Assembly (NCBI GenBank): GCA_910578465.1
Contig: CAJTPW010000005.1
Location: 1 to 64,000 of the forward strand
Origin: an uncultured Vampirovibrio sp.
Lineage (GTDB): Bacteria > Cyanobacteriota > Vampirovibrionia > Gastranaerophilales > Gastranaerophilaceae
Direction of reading: 5' to 3'
Length of the DNA stretch: 64,000 nt
In this document: one piece after another, positions 51,625 to 59,935 of the stretch
Layout of the letters: each line of letters starts with the position of its first letter
How positions within the stretch are numbered: the first letter of the stretch is position 1
Position numbers and translations under genes: made by a program
The notes under the pieces: generated by a model
Database searches by the model: none
What the model saw: only the letters and a program-made list of their open reading frames with translations
What the model was told of the DNA's origin: nothing

Positions 51625-52437
51625 ATGAAAAAAGTAAGTGCATTATTATTCACATTTTTATTCTTCCTGTCCCTTTTCGGCCTTTTCGGATGTGCAGGTC
51701 AAAGCAGAGAACCTAAAGATTTACTTGCAAGAATAAAATTTCGAAACAAGATAATTGTCGGCATAAAAAACGACTCAAAGCCATTCGGATATGTTGAAGA
51801 CGGCGAATTAAAAGGCTTTGATATTGATATTGCAAAAAGCATATCAAAAAGCCTCCTTGGAGATGACAAAGGCGAATTAATCGAGTTTGTGGTTGTAACC
51901 CCCGAATCAAGAATAAGCGACTTAAATTCAGGTTATGTTGATATTGTTATTGCAACGATGAGCATCAGCGCAAAAAGAAACCATATAATAGATTTTACAA
52001 ACCCTTATTACGTTGCGGGGCAGGCTCTTATGGTAAAAGAAGGGTCTAAAATAAATTCAATTCAAAGTCTGAACACAAGAAGAGCGGGAATAATCCTTGG
52101 AACAACAGGCGAAAAGACAATAAGACAGCTTGCCCCGAATGCAACCGTTGTAGCAAAGAAAAACTACAACGAAGCGTTTAATCTTCTTAAAGAGGACAGG
52201 GTAGACGCTATTTTAGCGGATGACAGCATTTTATACGGTTTTATTATGAACAATGAAGGGTATAAAATTCTCCCCGCAAGATATACAAAAGAATTTTATG
52301 CAATTGCGCTCCGTCAGGGAGAAGAAAACAAAGAACTCAAAGACGCTTTAAACAAAATTTTAAATAATATGCAGCAAACAGGAAAACTCAACAGAATAAA
52401 GGAAAAATGGATTCCAAATTTACATAAAGGCGCTTAA
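51625..52437 (+). CDS. amino-acid ABC transporter substrate-binding lipoprotein
   Basis: The 270-residue protein has a lipoprotein signal (LFGLFGCAGQ, lipid on Cys near 23). It then has the family 3 solute-binding fold: IIVGIKNDSKPFGY, FDIDIAKSISK and DFTNPYYVAGQALMVKEG. This family binds polar amino acids. The permease and ATPase genes are not adjacent, so it may pair with a distant transporter. Confidence 0.9.
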   Translation: MKKVSALLFTFLFFLSLFGLFGCAGQSREPKDLLARIKFRNKIIVGIKNDSKPFGYVEDGELKGFDIDIAKSISKSLLGDDKGELIEFVVVTPESRISDLNSGYVDIVIATMSISAKRNHIIDFTNPYYVAGQALMVKEGSKINSIQSLNTRRAGIILGTTGEKTIRQLAPNATVVAKKNYNEAFNLLKEDRVDAILADDSILYGFIMNNEGYKILPARYTKEFYAIALRQGEENKELKDALNKILNNMQQTGKLNRIKEKWIPNLHKGA

Positions 52438-52492
52438 TATGATATAATTTCCCTTGAAAAACGGATAGAAATTGTAAAAAGGGAAATAAAAA

Positions 52493-54607
52493 ATGGAAGT
52501 TAAAAAAAGAGAGTTTTTCTGGGAAGTCATTTTCTGGATTGTGCTTCTGGCAGGTATCTATATGTCCTTTGGGGTATATGGAGACGGTGTTAAGTCTATA
52601 TTTATCGGCATAATTGCCGGTATGTGCGCGCTTTTGTTTGCAGCATTAAAAATTTCGAAAATAATGTCTAAAGATAAAGGCGATGATACCATGTGTGCCA
52701 TTTCAAACCACATATACCATGGCGCTATGGCATTTTTAAAAAGAGAATATAAAATTTTATCTGTTTTTGTAATAGCCGTAGCCCTTTTAATCGGCGCTTA
52801 TATCGGTACAAAAACAGCAATATGCTTTCTTTGCGGGGCAATATGCTCTGCTGTTGCAGGCTATATCGGAATGAGCGTTTCAACAAAAGCAAACGCAAGG
52901 ACGGCAAATGCTGCAAAAAAATCCTTGAATAAGGCTTTTAGAGTTGCTTTTTCAGGCGGCGTTGTTATGGGTATGACAGTTGTGGGCCTTGGTCTTTTAG
53001 GGCTTACCCTTTTATATTACATATTTAAAGACTATGAAATCGTAAACGGCTTTGCGCTTGGTGCAAGTTCAATTGCGCTTTTTGCACGTGTGGGCGGCGG
53101 TATCTTTACAAAGGCTGCAGATGTAGGTGCAGATTTAGTAGGTAAAGTGGAAGCGGGAATTCCTGAAGATGACCACAGAAACCCCGCAGTTATTGCGGAT
53201 AATGTTGGCGACAATGTTGGAGACGTTGCGGGAATGGGGGCAGACCTTTTTGAATCTTATGTCGGTTCAATAATCGCATCCATTACACTCGGGGCATTAT
53301 GTTTAAATTTACGCGGAGCATTTTTACCTATCGTCCTTGCGGGGCTTGGAATTTTTGCTTCAATCATTGCCGTATATTTTGTAAGAACAAAAGAAAACGG
53401 AAACCCGATGTTTTCTCTTCAATTGGGTACAACAGGCTCAATGCTTATGACAATCATCGGTTCATACTTTTTAATCACAAACTGGTTCCCGAAAGCAGAC
53501 TGGGGGCTTGGAATTTTCTATGCCCTTCTTATAGGTATCGTTGCAGGAACCTTAATTGGATATTTAACGGAATATTTCACTTCATACAACTTTATGCCCG
53601 TTAAAAGAATTGCCCAATCAACGGAAACAGGAACCGCAACTACGGTTATTTCAGGGCTTGATGTAGGTATGTTATCAACATTTTTCCCTATGGTAATTAT
53701 AAGCTTGGCTACAATCGGTGCGTTTCTTGCAATAGGCGGAATGCATAATTATACTCTCGGTGTTTACGGGATAAGTATTGCAGCTGTCGGAATGTTATCA
53801 AGTGTCGGGATGATTGTTGCAGTTGACGCTTACGGCCCGATTTCAGACAACGCAGGCGGCATTGCACAAATGGCAGACCTTGAAAAAGAGGTTAGGGAAA
53901 GAACCGACAAGCTTGATTCTGTCGGAAATACAACAGCAGCCATCGGCAAAGGCTTTGCAATCGGTTCTGCGGCGCTTACGGCACTTGCTCTTTTATGCGC
54001 TTATGCAACGGTTGTAAACCTTGAAGATATTGACATCCTGAACCCGTTTGTAACGGCAGGCGTGCTGTTTGGCGCTTCACTGCCCTTCCTGTTCTGTTCT
54101 TTAACAATGGGTGCTGTAGGCCGTGCGGCAGGAAAAATGGTGGATGAAGTAAGACGTCAGTTTAGAGAACATCCCGAAATTATGACAGGCGGCTGCCAGC
54201 CCAATTATAAAAAATGCGTTGACATATCAACCAAAGCGGCAATATTTGAAATGCTTCTTCCGGGTGTGCTTGCAATCGGCGCTCCGCTTGTTGTAGGGCT
54301 CGGGGTTGGTGCTCTTGTAGATAAAACAATCGGCGCACAGGCCCTTGGCGGTATGCTTATGGGCGCAATAGCAACAGGTGTCTGCCTTGCAATCATGATG
54401 GCAAATACGGGCGGCGCCTGGGATAACGCTAAAAAATATATTGAAGAAGGCCACTTTGGAGGCAAAGGCTCCGCGCAACATGCGGCAAGTGTTGTGGGCG
54501 ATACAATAGGCGACCCTTTCAAAGACACTTCAGGCCCGTCTTTAAACATTCTGATAAAACTTATGACCATTGTGTCATTAGTCTGTGCGACATTGTTTAT
54601 TGCCTGA
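52493..54607 (+). CDS. hppA: membrane-bound pyrophosphatase (K+-dependent type)
   Basis: The 704-residue protein has about 16 membrane helices and the catalytic segments DVGADLVGKVEAGIPEDDHR, DNVGDNVGDVAGMGADLFE and GDTIGDPFKDTSGPSLNIL. It couples pyrophosphate hydrolysis to H+ or Na+ pumping. At the position that separates subfamilies the sequence reads NTTAAIGKGF, the Ala/Gly form of K+-dependent enzymes rather than the Lys/Thr of K+-independent ones. The pumped ion cannot be settled by eye. GGGA precedes the ATG. Confidence 0.95.
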   Translation: MEVKKREFFWEVIFWIVLLAGIYMSFGVYGDGVKSIFIGIIAGMCALLFAALKISKIMSKDKGDDTMCAISNHIYHGAMAFLKREYKILSVFVIAVALLIGAYIGTKTAICFLCGAICSAVAGYIGMSVSTKANARTANAAKKSLNKAFRVAFSGGVVMGMTVVGLGLLGLTLLYYIFKDYEIVNGFALGASSIALFARVGGGIFTKAADVGADLVGKVEAGIPEDDHRNPAVIADNVGDNVGDVAGMGADLFESYVGSIIASITLGALCLNLRGAFLPIVLAGLGIFASIIAVYFVRTKENGNPMFSLQLGTTGSMLMTIIGSYFLITNWFPKADWGLGIFYALLIGIVAGTLIGYLTEYFTSYNFMPVKRIAQSTETGTATTVISGLDVGMLSTFFPMVIISLATIGAFLAIGGMHNYTLGVYGISIAAVGMLSSVGMIVAVDAYGPISDNAGGIAQMADLEKEVRERTDKLDSVGNTTAAIGKGFAIGSAALTALALLCAYATVVNLEDIDILNPFVTAGVLFGASLPFLFCSLTMGAVGRAAGKMVDEVRRQFREHPEIMTGGCQPNYKKCVDISTKAAIFEMLLPGVLAIGAPLVVGLGVGALVDKTIGAQALGGMLMGAIATGVCLAIMMANTGGAWDNAKKYIEEGHFGGKGSAQHAASVVGDTIGDPFKDTSGPSLNILIKLMTIVSLVCATLFIA

Positions 54608-54627
54608 AAACAGGTTAAAAACAAAGC

Positions 54628-55098
54628 ATGGGCGTTAGAAACGAAAAATTTTTATTGGAAACAAACGGATTTTGTGACATCATCGACATTACTTTAAAAG
54701 TCGATGATGTCATTAAACAATCAGCACAGAGATTAAAAGATAAAAACACGGAAAGCGGCACAAAAAGCGGTGAAGAAAATATTAAAAACGCTGTCATCCA
54801 CATTTTTTCACCGGGTTCCACCGTTTCAATCACAACAATAGAATATGAACCGGGGCTTATAAAAGATATCCCCGAAATTTTAGAGGATTTAATCCCTATG
54901 AAAAAAGCTTACCACCACGATAAGACCTGGCATGACGGAAACGGGTATGCGCACCTTCGCGCTTCAATCATAGGAAACGGGATAACCGTGCCTTATGTAA
55001 ACGGCGAATTGGAACTTGGCACATGGCAGCAGATTGTATTAATAGATTTTGACAACAAACCCCGTACGCGAAGCGTCATTGTGCAGGTGGTGTATTAA
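54628..55098 (+). CDS. yjbQ: YjbQ family protein (UPF0047)
   Basis: The 156-residue protein is a full-length member: IHIFSPGSTVSITTIEYEPG, then HHDKTWHDGNGYAHLRASIIG with the family His residues, LGTWQQIVLIDFD and RSVIVQVVY at the end. The E. coli member has weak thiamine-phosphate synthase activity. The last 26 bases of the gene are part of a 27-bp word repeated exactly at 55487-55513. Confidence 0.92.
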   Translation: MGVRNEKFLLETNGFCDIIDITLKVDDVIKQSAQRLKDKNTESGTKSGEENIKNAVIHIFSPGSTVSITTIEYEPGLIKDIPEILEDLIPMKKAYHHDKTWHDGNGYAHLRASIIGNGITVPYVNGELELGTWQQIVLIDFDNKPRTRSVIVQVVY

Positions 55099-55099
55099 A
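55073..55099 (+). repeat. 27-bp direct repeat, left copy (3' end of yjbQ)
   Basis: The 27 bases begin GCGTCATTGTGCAGG, include the yjbQ stop codon and recur exactly at 55487-55513. Such duplication of a gene end around a small insert is the mark of site-specific insertion or of a tandem duplication followed by replacement. Confidence 0.9.
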
Positions 55100-55100
55100 T

Positions 55101-55208
55101 TTAGTTTTTCTTTGTTTCTTTTTCATCACCCGAAATGGCGTAAAATAAAATGCCGATAAGCCCGATTATACCTACCACAGCTCCGCCCATTGCAATATTT
55201 GCTATCAT
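55101..55208 (-). CDS. 35-aa membrane peptide in the 27-bp repeat cassette
   Basis: MIANIAMGGAVVGIIGLIGI opens a 35-residue peptide with one Gly-rich membrane helix and a charged tail (GDEKETKKN). GGGGAG lies six bases before the ATG. The start overlaps the stop of the upstream gene as ATGA, so the two are translated together. The family is unknown. Confidence 0.6.
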   Translation of the reverse strand: MIANIAMGGAVVGIIGLIGILFYAISGDEKETKKN

Positions 55209-55429
55209 TTCAGCTCCCCTATTTTATTAAGACAAAATTTTATACTCATTACTGTTTTAATACCAAAAACAGTTAAACATAATATGGCTGTCAGGTTTAC
55301 AATGGTTTGCAAAACAGTACACGTCAGATAATTTATAAAAAACCAAGCCGCACATCCGGATATTGCAGTCATCGTAAACGTTAAAAGCAGTCTGTAAAAT
55401 GTTAGCTTCTCTTTATAAAATTCAATCAT
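55205..55429 (-). CDS. small two-helix membrane protein in the cassette
   Basis: From ATG 55429 the protein has 74 residues, with two membrane helices (LLLTFTMTAISGCAAWFFIN and VNLTAILCLTVFGI) and three Cys. A longer TTG start at 55468 is rejected because a consensus extended -10 box (55437-55445) lies within that extension. The short gene has no ribosome site and looks leaderless. I recognise no family; it resembles AtpI/holin-size proteins only in build. Confidence 0.6.
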   Translation of the reverse strand: MIEFYKEKLTFYRLLLTFTMTAISGCAAWFFINYLTCTVLQTIVNLTAILCLTVFGIKTVMSIKFCLNKIGELK

Positions 55430-55436
55430 AAGCAAG

Positions 55437-55445
55437 ATTATAGCA
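55437..55445 (-). promoter_or_regulatory. extended -10 box of the cassette gene (leaderless type)
   Basis: On the minus strand TGCTATAAT ends 7 nt before ATG 55429. Confidence 0.55.
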
Positions 55446-55486
55446 TAAAATGCGCTGTTTGGACACAAGTAAGGAAAGCTGTAAAG

Positions 55487-55513
55487 GCGTCATTGTGCAG
55501 GTGGTGTATTAAA
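55487..55513 (+). repeat. 27-bp direct repeat, right copy
   Basis: Exact copy of 55073-55099, 414 bp away. The yjbQ codons upstream of the repeat are not duplicated here. Confidence 0.9.
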
Positions 55514-55532
55514 CACATTTTCCATTACATAT

Positions 55533-55730
55533 TTACAAAATATTTTGAATTTCAAGAATATTTTCTACAGCACATTTAATATTTGACGCTATTGTATCTA
55601 TAACAACCTCGGATTTTTTGTTCGACACAAGATTTTTTGACAATAAATCTGTTAAAGCCAGTGCTGTTTCAAGATTATCATAACACAACTCTGTAAGCTC
55701 AAAAGCTTTTCTTTTGTTCGGCATTCTCAT
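55533..55730 (-). CDS. small all-helical protein of HTH module C
   Basis: The 65-residue protein has two long helices (RKAFELTELCYDNLETALAL and VVIDTIASNIKCAVENILEI). Size, helix plan and the divergent HTH neighbour match modules A and B, though residue identity is low. There is no membrane segment or known motif. It is probably the regulated partner of the HTH gene at 55812. Confidence 0.65.
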   Translation of the reverse strand: MRMPNKRKAFELTELCYDNLETALALTDLLSKNLVSNKKSEVVIDTIASNIKCAVENILEIQNIL

Positions 55731-55746
55731 ACTTTATACTCCTGAC

Positions 55747-55790
55747 TTCGATATCATAATATATAATAATATCGAATGCAAGATATCGAA
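55747..55790. promoter_or_regulatory. operator half-sites between the module C genes
   Basis: TTCGATATC (55747-55755) is followed by two inverted half-sites ATATCGAA (55769-55776 and 55783-55790). TATAAT (55762-55767) lies among them. The spacing is that of a Cro/CI-type repressor binding region. Confidence 0.6.
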
Positions 55791-55811
55791 TAATCTTTTA
55801 TAATTCCAAGA

Positions 55812-56018
55812 ATGAATAAGGAATTTCATAAAAAAGTCGGTCAAAACATCAAAAAACTGAGGGAGGAAAAAGGGATATCCCAATTTAAACTTGCGGTAGA
55901 AGCTGATTGTACTCCATCTACAATTGCAGGAATTGAAGCGGGCGTAAATACTACTCTTGCAAGACTTTACTCTATTGCAAAAATACTTGACGTAGAGCCG
56001 TATAAACTGTTGAAATAA
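55812..56018 (+). CDS. small XRE-type HTH regulator (module C)
   Basis: The 68-residue protein is a bare HTH_3 domain: VGQNIKKLREEKGISQFKLA, then CTPSTIAGIEAGVNTTLARL and ILDVEPYKLLK. It starts the same way as the module A HTH (MNKEFHKK against MNKEYLQK). It diverges from the small helical gene with symmetric half-sites in the gap, so autoregulation is likely. Confidence 0.88.
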   Translation: MNKEFHKKVGQNIKKLREEKGISQFKLAVEADCTPSTIAGIEAGVNTTLARLYSIAKILDVEPYKLLK

Positions 56019-56101
56019 CTATTCTTTTGTTTACTAAATGCTGATTAACATATCTTAAAATGTGGTGTAGAATTGTTTTAAGCTACATAAAAAGGTGCGC
56101 T

Positions 56102-57742
56102 ATGGCAAAAAATGATTTATGCAAAAACTTGAAATATTCCAATTTAAAAGCAGGGGAGCATATCCTCCTAAAATCTAAGGATGACCTGACACTTGAACAT
56201 AACAAAAATACGCCGTTATATAAACTGACGGGGTTTTCAGGAACCGCTGGGGAAGCAATACAGGATTACAAAGGTAAAATCACCCTCTTTGTTGACCCGA
56301 GATACCATATTCAGGCAGAAAACGAGACTAAAGGGAAAAATGTTGAAGTTATAAAGCTTGATATGAAAACAAGCTTTGCTGATGCGCTAAAAAACAGGCT
56401 GCAAGAAGGAAATACTCTTTATATCCCCTCAAAATCCACTAAAATTTCAACCTTTAAAACCTTTGAAAAAGAGCTGGGAGGAATAAACCTAAAGCCTTAT
56501 GATACGGAAGATGTGCCTGAATGTAACGCTGAAATTGAAACCGTACCGCTTGAAATTTGCGAGGTTTCATATGATAAAAAAATTGAAAAGCTCAGGCGCG
56601 CTATTAAAGGCAAAGCAATTCTCCTTACAAGTTTAGAGGATGTTTCATACATTTTAAATTTAAGGTGTTTTAAAGAGCCCGATACATCCGTTATCAGAGC
56701 AAAAGCCCTTGTAACAGAAAATAAAACTTATGTTTTCACGGATTGCACCCTGCCAAAGCTAAACGGAGTAAAGATTTTGCCGTTTTCGGATATGGCAAAA
56801 ACTCTGAAAAAAATTGAAAATGAAGTTTTAATTGATGAAAATAATATCACATTAAACGACTTTAACCTGGTTAAAAACCCTGTGGCACTAAAGAAAAATC
56901 CTGTTGCCAAAATGGCCTCAATTAAAAATGCGGCAGAAATTAAACATTATAAAGAAGCGTTTAAAAAACTTGATAATGCACTTTATTCCTTTAGAGACAA
57001 GATAAAGGCGGGGCTATCCGAATACGAACTTAAAGAAATTTTTGAAGCTGAGCTCATCCGCCACGGTGCGCGCAGCACAAGCTTTAAGACAATTTTAGCC
57101 GTCGGGGAAAATTCAAGCTCTATCCACTATTCAAACTGTGACAAAAAAAGGATTATAAAAGAGGGCGAGATTTTGCTCATTGATTGCGGCGGATATTACG
57201 AAGGAGGCTATGCAACCGATATTACAAGGGTTTTTGTCTGTCCTCCCGAAAATTCCAATCAAAAAAACACAAATATCCCAAACAAAGTAAAAGAAATCTA
57301 TACCGCAGTCCTTAAAGCCCAATTAAACGTATTTTTTGGGGATTTTACGGAAACAAAACCTATGGATGACCTTGCAAGAAAAATTTTAAAACCCTATGAA
57401 AAGAAAACAAAAGGAGGATTTTCTTTTCCGCATTCTCTGGGCCATGGGGTCGGAATCCCCGTACATCAGGCACCGCCCACTTTAACCTTAAACCCGAAAT
57501 TTAATTCAAAACTTCAAAATTATATGGTGTTTACGATTGAACCGGGGCTTTATAACGGCACGACAGAAAATGGAAATTTCGGCATACGCCTTGAAAATAC
57601 TGTATATTATGATAAGAAGCGGAATAAAAAAGTGTCACTTTCAAAATTTCCATATGAAGAAAGTTTGATTGATAAGACAATGCTTAATAAAAAGGAGCAA
57701 AAACGGCTTCAAATTTGGCAAGAAGGCAGGCAAAATGATTGA
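56102..57742 (+). CDS. pepP: Xaa-Pro aminopeptidase (M24B family)
   Basis: The 546-residue protein has a creatinase-like N-terminal part and a C-terminal pita-bread domain. The dinuclear metal ligands appear in order: LLIDCGGYYEGGYATDITR (two Asp), HSLGHGVG (His), TIEPGLY (Glu) and IRLENTV (Glu). It removes residues ahead of proline. ATG 56102 is chosen for AAAGGTG upstream; the start at 56060 is rejected. It overlaps the methyltransferase start by eight bases. Confidence 0.93.
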   Translation: MAKNDLCKNLKYSNLKAGEHILLKSKDDLTLEHNKNTPLYKLTGFSGTAGEAIQDYKGKITLFVDPRYHIQAENETKGKNVEVIKLDMKTSFADALKNRLQEGNTLYIPSKSTKISTFKTFEKELGGINLKPYDTEDVPECNAEIETVPLEICEVSYDKKIEKLRRAIKGKAILLTSLEDVSYILNLRCFKEPDTSVIRAKALVTENKTYVFTDCTLPKLNGVKILPFSDMAKTLKKIENEVLIDENNITLNDFNLVKNPVALKKNPVAKMASIKNAAEIKHYKEAFKKLDNALYSFRDKIKAGLSEYELKEIFEAELIRHGARSTSFKTILAVGENSSSIHYSNCDKKRIIKEGEILLIDCGGYYEGGYATDITRVFVCPPENSNQKNTNIPNKVKEIYTAVLKAQLNVFFGDFTETKPMDDLARKILKPYEKKTKGGFSFPHSLGHGVGIPVHQAPPTLTLNPKFNSKLQNYMVFTIEPGLYNGTTENGNFGIRLENTVYYDKKRNKKVSLSKFPYEESLIDKTMLNKKEQKRLQIWQEGRQND

Positions 57743-58523
57743 TAAAACAACAGAAATAACGAGTGTTCAAAATAATATTGTAAAAGAGGTCACAAAACTT
57801 CATCAAAAAAAATACAGGGAAGATTTTATCATAGTTGAAGGTGAAAAATCCGTATCCGAAGCACTTGAAGCGGGCTTAAACATAAAATATGCGTTCTCTT
57901 CAAATAAAACCCTGCTTGAAAAATTTAGTGCAAAGCTTAATAATGCAGAGGTTTACCTTGCAAACGAAAAGGTTATGGAAAAGATTTCCACAACGGAAAG
58001 TGCTCCGAATATTCTTGCTGTTGTAAAAAAACCCGAATATGACATCAGTATGTTTAAAAATTTTAAAAAAATCGTTCTTTTGGATGGCATAAAAGATGCA
58101 GGAAATTTAGGGACAATAATAAGGACTGCAGCGGCTTTTGATATTGGAGGAATAATGCTTTTTGGAGAATGCACGGATGAATTCTCCCCCAAAACAATCC
58201 GCTCTGCTGCGGGAAATATTTTCAAAGTTCCTGTCGTACATTGCACGGCAGAGCAATTGAAAGAGTTCAAAAAAAGCCATAAAATGATAGCAACGGTAGT
58301 TAATTCCAAAAATTCAATTCAAGATTTTAACGTAAAAAGCCCGTATATTGTGATGTTTGGCTCTGAAGCATGCGGTCTGTGTAACGAATTGTTAAGCCTT
58401 GCCGATACATCCCTCACAATCCCTATGAAAGAGGGGGTGGAGTCCTTGAATTTAGCAATTTCCACAGGAATTGTCCTGTATGAAATTTTCAAACATCAGC
58501 TTCCAAAATCTTTTATTGCATAA
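57735..58523 (+). CDS. SpoU/TrmH family RNA 2'-O-methyltransferase
   Basis: The 262-residue protein has an N-terminal RNA-binding part (FIIVEGEKSVSEALEAG) and the knotted SPOUT core: LLDGIKDAGNLGTIIRTAAA, MFGSEACGL and IPMKEGVESLNLAISTGIV. These are motifs 1-3 of the family. Members methylate riboses in 23S rRNA or tRNA; the exact site is unknown. The start overlaps the pepP stop. Confidence 0.92.
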   Translation: MIDKTTEITSVQNNIVKEVTKLHQKKYREDFIIVEGEKSVSEALEAGLNIKYAFSSNKTLLEKFSAKLNNAEVYLANEKVMEKISTTESAPNILAVVKKPEYDISMFKNFKKIVLLDGIKDAGNLGTIIRTAAAFDIGGIMLFGECTDEFSPKTIRSAAGNIFKVPVVHCTAEQLKEFKKSHKMIATVVNSKNSIQDFNVKSPYIVMFGSEACGLCNELLSLADTSLTIPMKEGVESLNLAISTGIVLYEIFKHQLPKSFIA

Positions 58524-58593
58524 TTTTAAAAATTGTTGTACTATTTACTTACGGCGTGCTATCGCACCATATTTGATATTTAAAGGAACATTG

Positions 58594-58788
58594 ATGAGAG
58601 TTTTATCCATACATGCAAATCAAAATTATCAAAGCCAAAGGCTCCGTGTATTCGGGCAAAAGTTCTCTAACAACAGTATTTCAAAGTTAAATCAATTAAA
58701 TCAAAATGATGTTTTCGTTCGCTTGGCCGCCGCAAGTACAAAAGATGCCCGCATTGAAAAAGAATTAAACGATATGGGGCTTATCTAG
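58594..58788 (+). CDS. small hypothetical protein (64 aa)
   Basis: The protein opens MRVLSIHANQNYQSQRLRVF-G, an Asn/Gln-rich leader ending in Phe-Gly, and ends in a charged helix (KDARIEKELNDMGLI). The leader plan resembles those of the proteins at 5749 and 24973. AAAGGA seven bases before ATG 58594 sets the start; a longer frame from 58471 overlaps the upstream gene and is rejected. It lies 27 bases before gpsA. Confidence 0.65.
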   Translation: MRVLSIHANQNYQSQRLRVFGQKFSNNSISKLNQLNQNDVFVRLAAASTKDARIEKELNDMGLI

Positions 58789-58815
58789 TTTTTTAAATTT
58801 TTAAGGAAGCAAACC

Positions 58816-59823
58816 GTGAAAATTGCTGTTATTGGTCTTGGTTGTTGGGGATTGGTTTTAACAAAGTTATTAACAGATAACTTCGATGTTGTATACGGCT
58901 GGTCCAGAAAAGAGGATTTAAGCGATGAACTTTTGACGGCAAAAAGAGCCTCAAGGCCTTTTAGCGTAGAGCTCAGCCAAAAAGTAAACGTTACATCCGA
59001 TATGAAGGAAGCAATAAAAGACGCCGATATCATCCTCCTTGTTGTATCTACATCCGCTATCCGCCCTGTTTGCAAGCAGTTAAAAGAGGCAGGAATTAAA
59101 GACAATCAAATTCTTGTAAATACGTCAAAGGGGCTTGAATTGCCTTCTTTAAAGAGAATGAGCGAAGTTATAAAGGATGAATTGCCAAACCAGAAATTTG
59201 CGGTACTATCAGGCCCGACCCTTGCAAAAGAAGTGCTTGACGGATATCCGACCGCTGCAACCGTTGCTGCGGATGATATTGAAGTTGCAAAAGCCGTTCA
59301 AAAGGCTCTTACCGTGAAAGATAAGTTTCGCCTTTATACAAACACGGATATTATCGGTGTTGAACTTGGCGGAAGTTTGAAAAACGTTATTGCAATTGCT
59401 GCAGGTTTTTTGGATGAAATGAATTTCGGGGATAACTCTAAAGGCGCACTTTTAGCGCGCGGAATGGCCGAAATTGCCCGTGTTGCAGTGCAGCTGGGCG
59501 CAAACCCTTCAACAATGTGGGGTCTTTCTGGAATGGGAGATTTAATTGCGACCTGTTCCAGCCATTTAAGCAGGAACAACACTGTAGGACGACTCTTGGC
59601 ACAGGGCAAAAAGATTGATGATATTCTGGCAAGCTTAGGGTCTGTCGCAGAGGGTGTAAAAACATCAAAAGCCGTATGTGAATTATCCGAAAAACTCGGC
59701 ATTGAAACACCTATTTCAAATGCAATCTATAAAGCCGTTTATTCAAAAGAAAATTCAAAAGAAATTTTCTTAAACCTTATGAACAGACAGCTAAAAGGCG
59801 AAGAAGAATTTTTAAAAAAATAA
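58816..59823 (+). CDS. gpsA: glycerol-3-phosphate dehydrogenase [NAD(P)+]
   Basis: The 335-residue protein has the Rossmann motif GLGCWG at residues 7-12, NTSKGLE, LSGPTLAKEV and the catalytic-domain segment ELGGSLKNVIAIAAGF. It makes sn-glycerol-3-phosphate for phospholipids. The start is GTG, with AAGGAAG upstream. Length and motifs are complete. Confidence 0.95.
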   Translation: MKIAVIGLGCWGLVLTKLLTDNFDVVYGWSRKEDLSDELLTAKRASRPFSVELSQKVNVTSDMKEAIKDADIILLVVSTSAIRPVCKQLKEAGIKDNQILVNTSKGLELPSLKRMSEVIKDELPNQKFAVLSGPTLAKEVLDGYPTAATVAADDIEVAKAVQKALTVKDKFRLYTNTDIIGVELGGSLKNVIAIAAGFLDEMNFGDNSKGALLARGMAEIARVAVQLGANPSTMWGLSGMGDLIATCSSHLSRNNTVGRLLAQGKKIDDILASLGSVAEGVKTSKAVCELSEKLGIETPISNAIYKAVYSKENSKEIFLNLMNRQLKGEEEFLKK

Positions 59824-59825
59824 AC

Positions 59826-59874
59826 AAAAACTCCTCAAGGTGTAATCACGCTAAGGGAAAAGCCAATGAGGAGC
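59826..59874 (-). terminator. terminator between convergent genes
   Basis: On the minus strand CTCCTCA pairs with TGAGGAG around a long, partly structured loop and is followed by TTTTTGTTT. It lies after the coiled-coil gene and may also serve gpsA. Confidence 0.55.
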
Positions 59875-59935
59875 ATTGTATTAAATTTTATCTTATGTGC
59901 CTGCCGCACTTGTTAACACCCTGCATTGGTGGACG

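Noticed and set aside
10370..56018. Prophage origin of the small HTH genes
   Set aside because: No integrase, terminase, capsid, lysis or tail gene occurs near any of them.
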